Shown: one piece after another, positions 44,501 through 54,147 of the stretch
Numbering within the stretch: the first letter of the stretch is position 1
Layout: each line of letters starts with the position of its first letter
NCBI RefSeq assembly: GCF_963678635.1
Contig: NC_087068.1
Coordinates: 58,203,896-58,267,895, forward strand
Source: Symsagittifera roscoffensis
Taxonomy: Eukaryota; Xenacoelomorpha; Acoela; Convolutidae
DNA: 64,000 nucleotides
Direction of reading: 5' to 3'
Translations under genes and position numbers: made by a program
Notes under the pieces: model-generated
Told to the model about the DNA's origin: nothing
What the model saw: the letters and a program-made list of their open reading frames with translations, nothing else
The model's database searches: none

Positions 44501-46683
44501 CTGGTAATCCTTAAAGTCTTTATCAAGAGGGTTGTTGTTTCTCAGTTTACTGAAAAAGGCTTCGTATGGAGGTAATTCTTCACTCTCGAGCTTGTCTGGA
44601 CTGTCAAACCACTCATAAGGGAAAAACCCTTTTGTCTCACTGGCTTTGTAAGCTTTAAGAAAGGAGTCTAGAGATGTTGCTCTACCCAAAAATTTCATGA
44701 TATCGAGAAAGTGTATATCTCCAAACTTGAAGGATATGAAATCGTTAGCCTTTTTGATAACCATAGGTTCAGCTTCTTTATCATTGATTAAGTAGGGAAT
44801 CAGATAGTTCTTGATCAAGTTCAGATCATATCTTCCACTGTTAAACCCAAATACAGGTAACGTGTTAACATACCTCTCCAGATTTTGTTTCAAATCAATC
44901 AGCTGATTTTTCTGCATTCTCAAAAACTGAGTTGACATATCAGTTTCCTCTGTATCTTCTATACATTCAGCTTCGTATTCAAAGTTTTCAGTTGGAAGAT
45001 TTCGACATCTTTCATTCAACTCTTGGAAAATTTTCGACAACCGCTCATTCACTACTTTTTCAACATCTTGAAATTTAGTTCTCATTTCGAGCTTACTTTT
45101 CTCAGCCAAAAGTTCGAGTTTGATTACAAAATCGATAATAAGCTTTTGCGGATCCTTGTTATAAAGAAAAATTGGTTCATCTATCACGTTCGAGGATATT
45201 GATACAGAAATTGGAACGTGTTTTCCAATCCAAGTTGTTGTTTGGGTAGCTTTCAGTTCATCTGATGGAACACATATCGACTCAAAATCGAAAATGGCTA
45301 GGTTGTTGAATAGTGCGTTATCTTTCGAAACTGGGATTTTGAAACCTTCCAACTTTTCAAATAGCGTTCCTCGAAGTGTATATACATTCTTTGGATAAAT
45401 GTGTCGCACTCTATCTTTACAAGACATAAGATGTCTGTTGAAGTTGTCTGATCTGTTGAAGAAACAGTCACAGCTAGGACATCGAAAACACTTGAAGAAG
45501 GAATCAATATCATTCGTGTGAATGATATGGTTGTTGAATCTTAGCAATTTCACGGTTTTTTCAAATTTTCCAATACTTCGCCTCGCTAATTCTCCAACAT
45601 ATTCTCCTTCTTGAATGTCAAAATCATAAATGAATATGTTTCGTTCAACTATTTCCTCTACAAGAGGTAAATCATCAATGGCAACTCCGAGAAAGTTCTT
45701 CGGATCGTATCCAGACTTTGATATAAACTCTGTAAATAGTCGAGATGTATGAGCATCGAGGTTACTATGACCATGCAAATACATTGTTAACGCACGGAAG
45801 AGACAAAGATGCTCTTTGTATGGTTGTTTATTTTTGTCCGATAAAAGACAGTTTACTTGCGTATGTCTTAGTAAAGGTTCAGGCAACACAGAGTCTGGAC
45901 ATCCCATTGGGATGTTTTTCAGTAGAGCAGCAAAAGTAGTAACATTTGTGATCAACTTGAACCTCCACTTTGTGTTCTGACGTTCTTGGGTGCATTGCTC
46001 CACGATATCAAAATTTTCAACTTTTCCCTGGATTGTAATCGAATCCGCTTTCGTACACAGTAAATGCGATTTTTCGAACAAAGTATTGTTTTCGTGTGCA
46101 TAGTAATACCAATATTCTCACGTTTCGATATTACGGAGAACAACTCCAAGAGCAATATTAATTTTTGCAGCGGAATCTAGCTTGTTGAAGACTTCTTCAA
46201 GCTTCTCGTTGATAATCTTGGTATCTAACTTTGACATTTGAAAGTTAAATACCTTGCGCCTCCCATTCTTCATCTCAGTGTCCACCAAGAAATGCTGACA
46301 AGCACTCAACTCCTCTTTGAGTTTCTCTCCATCTTCCCCTTCCTCCTCCACAATCTTGTTCAAGTCTGCCACCGTATCACTGGGTTTCCGTTGTTTTACT
46401 CCATGTTCCTTTCTCCAATGTTGTTGGAGAGAGTAGTAACTGGGGAACTCTTGTTCACCAGAAGAACAAACCGTCGACTGCTTCGAACTTGGTTGAGCAT
46501 GCTTCTTAGCCATATGATGGTTCATTTCTTGTTGATTGTAAGTGGAATACTTACATTCAGGACGAGAAACAACTCCTTTAGCACATCTTTTTTGATGTCT
46601 CGCAGCATCAGATCTCCTGTATTCCTGACCACAATCCTCACATTTGACTTTCTCGTTTCGGTTAAGGGCAGGTATTATCTAAA
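41595..46683 (-). pseudogene. polB: Protein-primed family B DNA polymerase (pPolB) with N-terminal zinc fingers
   Basis: Would copy the element using a terminal protein as primer. N-terminus at 46,683-46,480: KCEDCGQEYRRSDAARHQKR and a C2H2 hand ending MAKKHAQ. Then (602-codon frame from 46,081) HLCLFRALTMYLHG, another Cys/His finger (CPSCDCFFNRSDNFNRH), exonuclease motifs LAIFDFESIC (D265, E267) and GFNSGRYDLNL (D419). Motif A at about 44,070 reads SANQLYPYSMC with Ser where Asp is expected; motif B is MKLLCNSSCGYQ (usual Gly and Tyr replaced); motif C EMDTDSLYLAL is intact (about 42,105). Breaks: TGA 46,118, TAG 43,617, an A-tract frame change at about 44,310, another near 44,100, and a 690-bp insertion. 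Dead. Confidence 0.9.
42527..43216. mobile_element. 690-bp insertion inside the polymerase gene
   Basis: Flanked by a long direct repeat of polymerase sequence: 42,473-42,526 and 43,217-43,279 (ccgactgaacaaac, ttgttgaagcattttcgagg, tactgtacaaagcggt), the right copy with an extra 9 bp. The insert is clearly richer in G+C than the Polinton around it and its best frames are short and unlike polymerase (for example YTTRGGVTLTSHAALPSAQ on the minus strand). One end reads ttatgactaatgagaatactgag on the minus strand, possibly a LINE or SINE 3' end. Identity unknown. Confidence 0.7.
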
Positions 46684-46870
46684 AAAATTGGGACTTTAGA
46701 AATGTTCCAAAATTAAAAGTTTGAAGTACCAATTGAATGAAAATACTTACTTTTTTCTTTTCGTGAAGTAACGAAATGTAAAATTTGAAGTAAAATTCAG
46801 TTGACTGTCTCTGATTGGCAAACAAAATGAATGATTTAACTCAACAAAATAAGTGTATTTATACTATCAT
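46684..46870 (-). promoter_or_regulatory. 5' end of polB with a likely intron
   Basis: On the minus strand a donor aaaaaa|gtaagtatttt (about 46,752) and an acceptor caatttttttag|ata (46,684) bound a 70-bp intron directly upstream of the zinc-finger coding sequence. The codon at the homologous start of the detached module (ATG at 54,595) is ATA here, so translation either starts upstream or the start is lost. A tctctgattgg box lies at 46,809. Confidence 0.45.
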
Positions 46871-47036
46871 TGACGCCTACGCAATAATCCTTTTACGGTA
46901 ATGACGTCAATCTTTGAATAGAAGTGACGTCACAGCCTACGCAATTTTCTTTTTATGGTAATGACTTCATTCTATGAATAGAAGTGACGTCAACACCCAC
47001 GCAATTTTCCTTATGTGGTAATGTCGTCATCACCAC
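46871..47036. promoter_or_regulatory. Three 60-bp repeats with CRE-like TGACGTCA boxes
   Basis: Exact 60-bp period: acgcctacgcaataatcc, acagcctacgcaattttc, aacacccacgcaattttc, each followed by a (t/g)ggtaatgacgtca variant and gaatagaagtgacgtca. Full palindromes TGACGTCA occur at 46,903, 46,925 and 46,985. Sits between polB (leftward) and the 47.2 kb gene (rightward), so it probably serves both. The cctacgca box recurs at 52,146. Confidence 0.7.
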
Positions 47037-47243
47037 GTTATTCCTTGGAAAATTCTAGAATTTTCGGAAAATTCTAGAATTTTCCAGAAAAATTCTCAAC
47101 CAATCAGAACTAAGCTGTTTCTAGACATAACTTTAGATCCAAAATTTTCATTTTTGAAGAATATCAATTAAAAAGCGTTTTAACTTCCTCGAAATACTCT
47201 ACAAGAAAAAAGAAAATATTCCGTGTGATTTCCTTATTGATGA

Positions 47244-47748
47244 AATAGATGTAGATTCTTACTTTTTTCACAATTTTGGGACGTTTATATTGTCCAAAAT
47301 AGAGTTATTCGACTAAGTAAAGGTCTCTTTAGGGAAACTTACTCAATCAAAGAGTTTATTTTTGATCCACATATTGCGTATGAAAACTATAAACTTACTG
47401 CTGAGTTACACTTGACTAGAAAAGAAATTTTATTCATTTTAGAAAATTTGAAGTTAATAAAAAAAGTCGTACGATAATATTTCAAAGACTCTTTTTATTC
47501 CATATCCAACTCCCAAATTTGTCAAAACTCCCCAGCAAAGTTCGTTCTTCCTCCATTTTTTTTAGGACTTTCAAAGTTCAAAACCTTGCATGATCAGGTT
47601 TGGTATTAGATTTCCAGAGATTTACTTTGAAAAATTCATCAACTTTGAGTTATCGTCTCAAATCTACATCAAAATCAAAGAACTTGATTATCTGCTCAAA
47701 AATCAGCAATTTCTCATCGATTATATACAAAAAATTCAGTTAATTTGA
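47244..47748 (+). CDS. Putative two-exon small gene, unknown
   Basis: Two coding-like stretches. First, 47,244-47,477: open for 77 codons, with LFRETYSIKEFIFDPHIAY and LHLTRKEILFILENLKLIKK, no ATG seen. Second, 47,566-47,748: preceded by ccattttttttag (acceptor), DFQSSKPCMIRFGIRFPEIY then LSSQIYIKIKELDYLLKN. If the second stands alone it is a 52-residue protein from the ATG at 47,590. Amphipathic helices, no known domain. It ends 17 bp before the 46-residue membrane protein. Too short for length alone to prove coding. Confidence 0.4.
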
Positions 47749-47765
47749 TGAGAAGACTTGCAGAG

Positions 47766-47906
47766 ATGTTACTTTTATTAATTTTTCTTCTTTTGTTACT
47801 TATATCGGCAATATTTCTTATTTTTACAGCAAACAACTTTTGGTCATTTATTTTTGCGATTGTTTTTGTGTATATTTTTACATATTTGGAAGACTTAAGT
47901 TCTTGA
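47766..47906 (+). CDS. 46-residue membrane protein, copy A
   Basis: ATG at 47,766 after cttgcagag, which could be a splice or trans-splice acceptor. Residues 2-20 (LLLLIFLLLLLISAIFLIF) form one hydrophobic span, then TANNFW, then a second span ending VYIFTY, and a short charged tail LEDLSS. So a two-span hairpin is predicted. Copy B at 49,781 keeps the same length and 41 of 46 residues, while several codons differ silently, which supports selection on the protein. Hairpins of this size include viroporins, holin-like and fusion-helper proteins, but nothing here picks one. Precedes the 160-residue gene by 0.38 kb. Confidence 0.65.
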   Translation: MLLLLIFLLLLLISAIFLIFTANNFWSFIFAIVFVYIFTYLEDLSS

Positions 47907-48283
47907 AAGGTTCCTCTGATTGGATAATACAACTTGAACAAAAATGAACATTTTTGTGATTGGAAACGACAATGTGTAAAATGGAGCTTTGTTTCCAATT
48001 GGACACGAGTTTTCTATAAGAATTCCATAAAAGTAAACTAAAATCTGATTGGACACGAGTACAATCCAAATAAGGAAAATTCATTCTGATTGGTTAAGCC
48101 CACACATTTCAGTTGAAGGTACCAATCTCTCTTAACTAAAAATCATTTTATTTTCAACTTAACTACCGTCAACTACCTCCTCTCTCAGCTCTTAATACAT
48201 TAATTTCAACATAACTACCGGCAACTTTCTCCCTCTCAACTGTAAATCTTGTTTTTAATCATTTACTCAACTTATTGCTCAAA

Positions 48284-48766
48284 ATGATCTTCTCAGTACA
48301 AAACAACAACCTTATGTTCTCGGTGGAATTTTCGGCTGATTTAGTACAAATCCAAGTGCGAGAAACAGTTTGTGGAGTTTTTCTGGCACGAATGGATATC
48401 CCAATCCAAGTCTGGCATATGGTGGAAGTGATGCGAAGGGATTTCAACGAACATCATATAACGCAAGTATCACCTACAGAGAATCAACTTGGAGAAATGC
48501 AAATGATGGAGGAAGTGGCCGAGCACGTGGGAATGAACTACCCCGAAATTCCTGACTCTAGATATGTGGCCCAACCATTCGACGATTTCCTCTTTCCTTG
48601 GGAAGAGGGATCTGTGGACAACCCAATTACCATCGAAGAGGATGAGGGGTTCTCTGAACCAAGAAGTCCAGTCAGCGAACCACCAGCGATGGAGGCAAGA
48701 CCAGGTTTGCGCTCCATTGAGAACTTGCAAAATTCTTCAGCTGCTCGACAGCTCTTTGATTTGTAA
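48284..48766 (+). CDS. 160-residue acidic protein, cassette copy A
   Basis: ATG at 48,284 (gctcaaaATGATCTTC; the frame is open a little upstream but without ATG). MIFSVQNNNLMFSVEFSADL begins with beta-rich sequence, the middle has a helix with MEEVAEHVGMNYPEIP, and the C-terminal third is acidic and Pro-rich (PWEEGSVDNPITIEEDEG), closing with SIENLQNSSAARQLFDL. No signal peptide or membrane span. Copy B is alike, with conserved start, YPEIPDSR and C-terminus. Upstream are gattgg boxes (48,047; 48,088). Function unknown; intact here. Confidence 0.7.
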   Translation: MIFSVQNNNLMFSVEFSADLVQIQVRETVCGVFLARMDIPIQVWHMVEVMRRDFNEHHITQVSPTENQLGEMQMMEEVAEHVGMNYPEIPDSRYVAQPFDDFLFPWEEGSVDNPITIEEDEGFSEPRSPVSEPPAMEARPGLRSIENLQNSSAARQLFDL

Positions 48767-48841
48767 ATAAATTGGCTACTGTCTTGTGCTTTGTAATTTA
48801 ATTTCTTTGTATCTAGTAAATTTAAATTCAAGAGATAGGAA

Positions 48842-49560
48842 CAAAGAGATCATAGAAAAGTTTATTAAGAAATTTCAATGGTAAAAATTTTTTAAAAATG
48901 AAACTAATTATGCATCTGGTAAATACTTTTATAGAATGTTGTTAGAAAGATGGCAAAACAATTAAACCAATTTTTGCAAGCATGTTAAAAACCTTACATT
49001 AATTTTAACACCATGCAAAACTTTTCATAATTTTTTTTACACACTTGTTAAAAAAATCAAAGAAATTTAGCAAATTAAGAATAATTTCATTAAATATTTT
49101 CGCATTTTAAAGAAAACTGAAAGAGGATTTTCTTACACATTAAATAATTAAAGAAAATGAAAATCTTTCTTTTAATTTTGATCATAAAAAATTTTCTTTT
49201 TTGCATGTATGTTAATCAAAAATATTGGAAAAACAATGTATTAAGATAGGCAATAGCACTCAAAGTCAGCAATTATGAAAAATTTTTGGCATTAACTTAA
49301 CAATTTTTTTACAATAAAATTTTGCAATTTTTGCATATGCATAAGAAAAAATAAGTTAGATTTTTGCATTTGTTTTCAAAAAAACCACGAAAAAACATGC
49401 ATCTAACACAAAAATTTGTTGAAAATTTTTGCACTCTTGTTGAAAAAACCAAAACAGTTTTTGCATCTTGTACAAAAGTTTAATTAAAATTTTGCAAACG
49501 TGTTGAAAAAATTAAACCAAAGTTTGCATCTTGCGAAAAAACTCTTGATTTAAATAAAAA
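48842..49560. other. AT-rich spacer with degenerate 30-bp repeats
   Basis: No gene. From about 48,950 and again 49,380-49,540, a loose repeat of about 33 bp (tttttgca(t/a)cttgt with a poly-A part) runs through. A clearer form lies at 51,059-51,345. Confidence 0.6.
49234..49255. repeat. Internal copy of the Polinton subterminal box
   Basis: caatgtattaagataggcaa here against caatgtattaagatagggaa at 41,076 in the TIR. It is the only copy away from the ends that I found. Confidence 0.7.
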
Positions 49561-49591
49561 CAATTTTGACAAGATTTTTATTAACAAATAT

Positions 49592-49772
49592 TCAATTATT
49601 AATAGAAAAACTGATACGCTCACTATTTACGGTACCAAAACCATCAATAAAACAATCAACAATTTTCAACAAGTCAGTCTCATACTTTGAGTTTTGAACT
49701 TTTCCAATCCTTTCCAAAAAAGCTGATTCAAGAGTCTGAGTGGACGCAAGTTCCTGATCAGAAATGAAAAAA
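49592..49772 (-). pseudogene. Truncated paralogue of the 51.5-52.1 kb gene (C-terminal end)
   Basis: Minus strand: SDQELASTQTLESAFLERIG then KYETDLLKIVDCFIDGFG, ending at TGA 49,592-49,594. The 51.5 kb gene has the same ending with about 70 percent identity. Upstream (to the right) it stops at the start of cassette copy B, so the 5' part was lost at the duplication junction. Confidence 0.65.
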
Positions 49773-49780
49773 TTGCAGAG

Positions 49781-49921
49781 ATGCTACTTTTATTATTTTT
49801 CTTGCTTTTGTTACTTGTATCGGCAATATTTCTTATTTTTACAGCAAACAACTTTTGGTCATTTATTTTTGCGATTGCTTTTGTTTACATTTTTACTTAT
49901 TTGGAAGACTTAAAACCTTAA
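49781..49921 (+). CDS. 46-residue membrane protein, copy B
   Basis: Same two-span layout as copy A: LLLLFFLLLLLVSAIFLIF, TANNFW, span two, then tail LEDLKP. Differences from A are mostly conservative (I/F, I/V, V/A) and many third-base changes are silent. Confidence 0.65.
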   Translation: MLLLLFFLLLLLVSAIFLIFTANNFWSFIFAIAFVYIFTYLEDLKP

Positions 49922-50298
49922 AAGGTTCCTCTGATTGGATACGACAACTTGAACAAAAATGAACATTTTTGTGATTGGAAACGACAATAATCAAAATGGA
50001 GCTTTGTTTCCGATTGGACCCGAGTTTTCTATAAGAAATCCATAAAAGGAAACTGAAATGTGATTGACACAGCTACAATCCAAATAAGGAAAATCCATTT
50101 TGATAGGTTGAACCTATACATTCCAGTTGAAGATACCCCTCACTCCTAACTAAAAATCATTTCATTTTCAACTAAACCACCGTCCACTACCTCCTCTCTC
50201 AGCTCTGAACATCCTAATTTCAACTTATTATTTTTTTAAGGTTCCCCTCCTCTCAGTTCTTTCTTGTTTTTGCTCTGTTAGTCATCTTATCACTCAAA

Positions 50299-50787
50299 AT
50301 GATCTTCTCAGTGCAAAACAGCAATCTCATGTACTCTGTAGAATTTTCGCCTGATCTAGTACAAATTCAAGTGCGAGAAACATTCTCTGGAGTTTTTCTG
50401 GCACGAATGGACATCCCAATCTAAGTCTGGCACATGGTGGAAGTGATGCGAAGAGATTTCAACGAACATCAAATGATGCAAGTTCCCATCACAGAAAAAC
50501 AACTTGGAACCATGCAAATGATGGCGGAAGTGTCTGAGCATGTGGGAATGAACTATCCCGAGATTCCGGACTCAAGATTTGTGGCTCAACCAGTCGACGA
50601 CTTCCTCTTTCCTTGGGAGGAGGAAGGACCAGTCGAAAACCCCATCACAATAGATGAAGATGATGTTTTCTCAGAAACAATGACGCCTCCAGTTCCACAA
50701 CAACCACCAGCAATGGAACCTCGTCCAGCTCTGCGTTCTATAGAGAACCTCCAGAACTCTTCTGCTGCTCGACAGTACTTTGATTAA
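50299..50787 (+). pseudogene. 160-residue acidic protein, copy B, early stop
   Basis: ATG at 50,299. After 41 codons a TAA (50,422-50,424) interrupts at the point where copy A continues; the frame is then open to 50,787 with good similarity (MNYPEIPDSRFVAQPVDDF, SIENLQNSSAARQYFD). A later Met (50,434) could start a 117-residue product. Copy A is the likely working gene. Confidence 0.65.
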
Positions 50788-51058
50788 ATGTTTTTGTAAA
50801 TGAAGGTTGTTTGGTTTTGACTTCGTTTTCTGTAATTCATTTCTTAAAATTCATTTTAATTATGAGAATAGATGAGAGGTTCAAGGTAAACCATTGAAAA
50901 ACAATTAGAACTTGGTTAAGTGCTCCGAATTCGCACACGTGTTAAAAAATTTGATTAATTTTTGTACAAAAATTCGGAAAAACACTAGAAAAACTGTACA
51001 CAAGTAAAAAGTTACCTCATCGATGAACACACTTTTAGCCTTGTGTAGAAAAAATTGA

Positions 51059-51345
51059 AACACTTTTCACGTTTTATCGAAAAAAGTAAAACCCTTTTCG
51101 CATTTTGTCGAAAAATTGAAACACTTTTCGCATTTTATCGAAAAAAGTAAAACACTTTTCGCATTTTGTCGAAAAAAGTGAAACATTTTTCGCATTTTTA
51201 GTGAAAAAATGAAACACTTTTCGCATCTTGTTAAAGAAATTAAAACACTTTTCGCATCTTCTCAAAAAGTTGAAACATTTTTCGCATTATGTCAAAAAAA
51301 TTGAAACATTTTTTACAACTTGTTAAAAAAATTGAAATGTTTTTT
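51059..51345. repeat. Minisatellite, about 31-34 bp unit
   Basis: Around nine units of (g/t)aaa(a)caCTTTTCGCATttt(a/g)tcgaaaaa. The constant core is acacttttcgcat. The first four units are nearly alike, later ones drift (acatttttcgcat, tttttgcaa). Between cassette B and the minus-strand gene. Confidence 0.85.
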
Positions 51346-51493
51346 GCAATTTTTTGAAAATCAAAAGAAATATTACATCTTTCTTACATGTTTGAAAAAA
51401 AAAAAATTTTGCAAATGTTTTTTACAACGGTGATTTTTTTTTTCGGTAATTAATGGTAACTTTGTAAACATATGAGAGAAAATAGATGGAATA

Positions 51494-52093
51494 TCAGAAG
51501 TTTTTTATTGAAAAATTGACATGATCCCTATTTACAAATCCATAACCATCAATAAAACAGTCAATTATTTTTAACAAATCATGTTCATATTTTGAGTTTT
51601 GTACTTTACGAATTCTGTCTAAAAATGCTCAGCCAAGAGTTTGCGTAGATGCAAGTTTTTGATTAGAACTTAGATAATGTTTTTTGAACTTTTTGCGAAA
51701 AAGTCGTTTCCTTGATACGCTTGGTGTTTTTTCTGCTCCTTTCCATCGTAAATTATGCTGCACTCCACAACTAAGCTGATTGAAGACTTCCCCACTTGAT
51801 GTGACAATACTCGAAAAGAATCTGTGTTTGTACAAAGTGTAAAGACAATCAATTTCTTGATATATGTATTGAAATTTGTCTAATCTCTGAAGAATTTGGC
51901 TAAGGGAAGTTCCAATTAAAATTATATAAAATTTGCAATTTCCCAAGGAACAGAAAGAATCGTGAGTAGAAACGCAATAATCTTGGGTTACTATGTATTT
52001 TTCGTAAAAGTTGTTGGAAACAGAAATAAACAATGATTTACTATTATAATCTGAATAAAAGCTGGGAAGAGCTTGACACATAGCAGCTGCCAT
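51494..52093 (-). pseudogene. Unknown Polinton gene, single internal TGA
   Basis: From ATG at 52,093: MAAAMCQALPSFYSDYNSKS, then LIGTSLSQILQRLDKFQYIY, a basic stretch SRKRLFRKKFKKHYL (possible nuclear or DNA-binding signal). TGA at 51,629-51,631 ends a 154-residue product. The same frame then runs 44 more codons (FLDRIRKVQNSKYEHDLLKI) to 51,494, and the paralogue at 49.6 kb is open through this point. So either a short form is made or the gene is broken. Divergent with 52,298; no domain recognised. Confidence 0.6.
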
Positions 52094-52297
52094 TGGGGAA
52101 AATGATTTTTGCAGAAAATGGTGGAGTTATATAGTAGTAGTAACGCCTACGCAGCTTCCATATAGGGAAATCCATCCATATTTGGTACTACTTCCATATA
52201 TGGAAATGGCGATGACTGAGACTGCTTACTTCCATTTTCATTTAAACTCAAAGTCATTTCTCTCATTTCTCCTCGTCTGATCAGTTTGTTCTTCAAA
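52094..52297. promoter_or_regulatory. Divergent promoter with CArG-like boxes
   Basis: 204 bp between head-to-head genes. Contains taacgcctacgcag (shared with the polB repeats), ttccatataggg, and ttccatatatggaa at 52,191-52,204, a perfect palindrome of the CC(A/T)6GG type. Would serve the leftward 52,093 and rightward 52,298 genes together. Confidence 0.55.
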
Positions 52298-52840
52298 ATG
52301 TACTCGAGAAAAGTTGATAGTTCCAATTATATTGAGTTTTCAAAAAAAAAACAAAAAAGAAATGGGAGATTTGTTTGGTTCCAAAAATCCTACAAGGGAA
52401 AAATATGCTTGGAACCGTGCTTTCAACTATTAAAAATAAAAGATTTGGGACAATTTGAAAAGTCTCAACAAGTCTATGTTAGTGAAAAAGAAGGCGAAGC
52501 AATATCCGCAATACGGAATACTATTATTCACGATGCTGAAAATCTTGGACTCGTACCTATATATGAAGCCAAATCTGGCAGAGAATCAACTATGGATCAG
52601 GAGCTCGACATTTGTAATAGAGTATATGAAATAGCAATGTACAACATGAGGAGGGTGTGTGTCACAATCAAGAAGTACAACGTGAGCAAGCCACACTACA
52701 TTCAGATTCGACTCTTCACTGCAAAGGAAAATGAAGACTTGAAGCAAGTTGCATATGTCGACTATACTTTGAATGAATTCAAACAACTGTCCCAAATATT
52801 GGGAGACTTTATGTTTGTTGATAATTGTAAACCTCAGTAA
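52298..52840 (+). CDS. 180-residue unknown Polinton protein
   Basis: ATG at 52,298 (open upstream but no ATG). MYSRKVDSSNYIEFSKKKQK, Lys-rich N-terminus; KSYKGKICLEPCFQLLKIKD; EGEAISAIRNTIIHDAENLG; then VCVTIKKYNVSKPHYIQIRL and YVDYTLNEFKQLSQILGDFM. Alternating strands and helices suggest a compact alpha/beta fold. No signal peptide or membrane span. No stop or frame problem, so it may be functional. Neighbour of the divergent 52,093 gene and of 53,344. Function unknown. Confidence 0.7.
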   Translation: MYSRKVDSSNYIEFSKKKQKRNGRFVWFQKSYKGKICLEPCFQLLKIKDLGQFEKSQQVYVSEKEGEAISAIRNTIIHDAENLGLVPIYEAKSGRESTMDQELDICNRVYEIAMYNMRRVCVTIKKYNVSKPHYIQIRLFTAKENEDLKQVAYVDYTLNEFKQLSQILGDFMFVDNCKPQ

Positions 52841-53343
52841 AGCTTTGTGATGTTTTGCATGTTTGGTAATTGAGATATTATTGGTTCAAAACTATTTTTT
52901 CTCACTAAAGTGTATATTTAGAGCTATAATATCTGAGGAAAAGTCAGACAAAACATACAATTTTATCGAAATTGACATAAAACACTAACCAATTATGAAA
53001 TGATTTTCCAGTATTTAATTATGAAATTACAGATAAATTTATTTAATAACTGTTTTCATCAAAGTTTAGCTAAATTTTGCCTCAACTTAATAAAATTACA
53101 AACAAGAATGTATATTTAGCTGAAAACATTATCATTATTTTTTTAGATTTTTTGAATTTCATTGGTTGTTTTCAATTTTTTCTGCCTTAGTTTGAGGTTT
53201 TTAATGGCTACATGAATTTCCTTGAAACTAATTAGACTCTAAATAATTTAAAAAATTTTACGGTGACTGTTATTTCAAAATACTTTAAAAATGAAAAAAC
53301 AATTCGAGTTTTTTAAGTTTCTTCATATATTTCAGTAAGAAAA

Positions 53344-54067
53344 ATGTTTCCATCAAAAGCGTTTTCAAAGTCTGAATTGAACATTTATCAGATTTTAAAA
53401 TTGAACTACTACAAAAAACTACAAGAGTGGTGGACAGATGAAGTTGATGGAGATTGTATTAGTTTTAATTTGTATAGAAACACAGAAAGTTCAACAGTTT
53501 TGTTAAAAAGATGGAGAGGAGATTACATAAAAGAAGAGAACTGTCAGATTTATCAACAATGTTTTTATTTAGAAGAGTTAACTCAGATTGGGTGGTCGAT
53601 CAGTAAAAAACAAAACAATGGAAGAGCCTATGAAACAGAAATTGGAGATAAGGAACATCAATTCGATTACTGTTTTGAATTTGATACAAATACAAAATCC
53701 AGATTTGTCAGAATATCTTTTGATCGTTTATCCAAATTTAAGAGACTTCCGGTTGTTTATACTACAATATACCAAAAAGAAAACGATAAAAATGTATACT
53801 TTGGTAATTTATTTTTTCACTGGTTAGAAAAAGAACAATTCGAAAAAAATTTGATCCAAATTTCAAAATTTGAATTGCGTATCGAAAAAACAAAATTCAA
53901 CCAGACAAGAAATCTCATTTGTCCCACTAGGGTATCAAACTTCAAATCTTAGTTATCTTGGAAAAATTCAATTAAATTTATTGATTAAGAATTTTCATAA
54001 AAATAGACTGGTTCTGATCTACAAAGTGTTTAAAATAGGTGATTACTTCATTCTCAATGGTTATTAA
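53344..54067 (+). pseudogene. Unknown Polinton protein with a probable frameshift near its end
   Basis: ATG at 53,344, preceded by atatttcagtaagaaaa, an acceptor-like site (cis or trans splicing). 202 codons: MFPSKAFSKSELNIYQILKL, KLQEWWTDEVDGDCISFNLY, EHQFDYCFEFDTNTKSRFVR. The adjoining frame (53,870-54,067) carries coding-like SYLGKIQLNLLIKNFHKNRL to FILNGY, so a one-base change around 53,890-53,915 probably cut the last 50 residues. Tyr/Trp-rich, beta-like. No domain recognised. Confidence 0.55.
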
Positions 54068-54147
54068 CACAAATAATGTCTGTGAAAGTATCATAAAAAT
54101 CTACAAAAGTTAAAGAAATTGTTGAAAAATTCATGAGAAGAAGAGCT

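Larger units (their letters stand above)
47757..48840. repeat. Tandem duplicate A of the two-gene cassette
   Basis: Matches 49,772-50,860 (copy B) in order: ttgcagagATG, the 46-codon frame, a stretch with several gattgg boxes, tgagctctgaacat-like leader and the 160-codon frame. About 85 percent alike by eye, with protein-level conservation higher than in the noncoding parts. Homology starts sharply at ttgcagag. Confidence 0.85.
49772..50860. repeat. Tandem duplicate B of the two-gene cassette
   Basis: Partner of 47,757-48,840, offset about 2.0 kb. The first gene is intact; the second carries an early stop. Confidence 0.85.

Noticed and set aside
46238-46699. 153-codon + strand frame
   Set aside because: Opposite strand of the polB N-terminal zinc-finger coding sequence, which has clear C2H2 patterns.
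49234-49255. Second Polinton end at 49.2 kb
   Set aside because: Only one subterminal box is present, without the AGTAGTAG end or the rest of the TIR.
51059-51345. CRISPR array
   Set aside because: Regular spacing caught the eye, but units abut without unique spacers and drift; it is a minisatellite in eukaryotic DNA.
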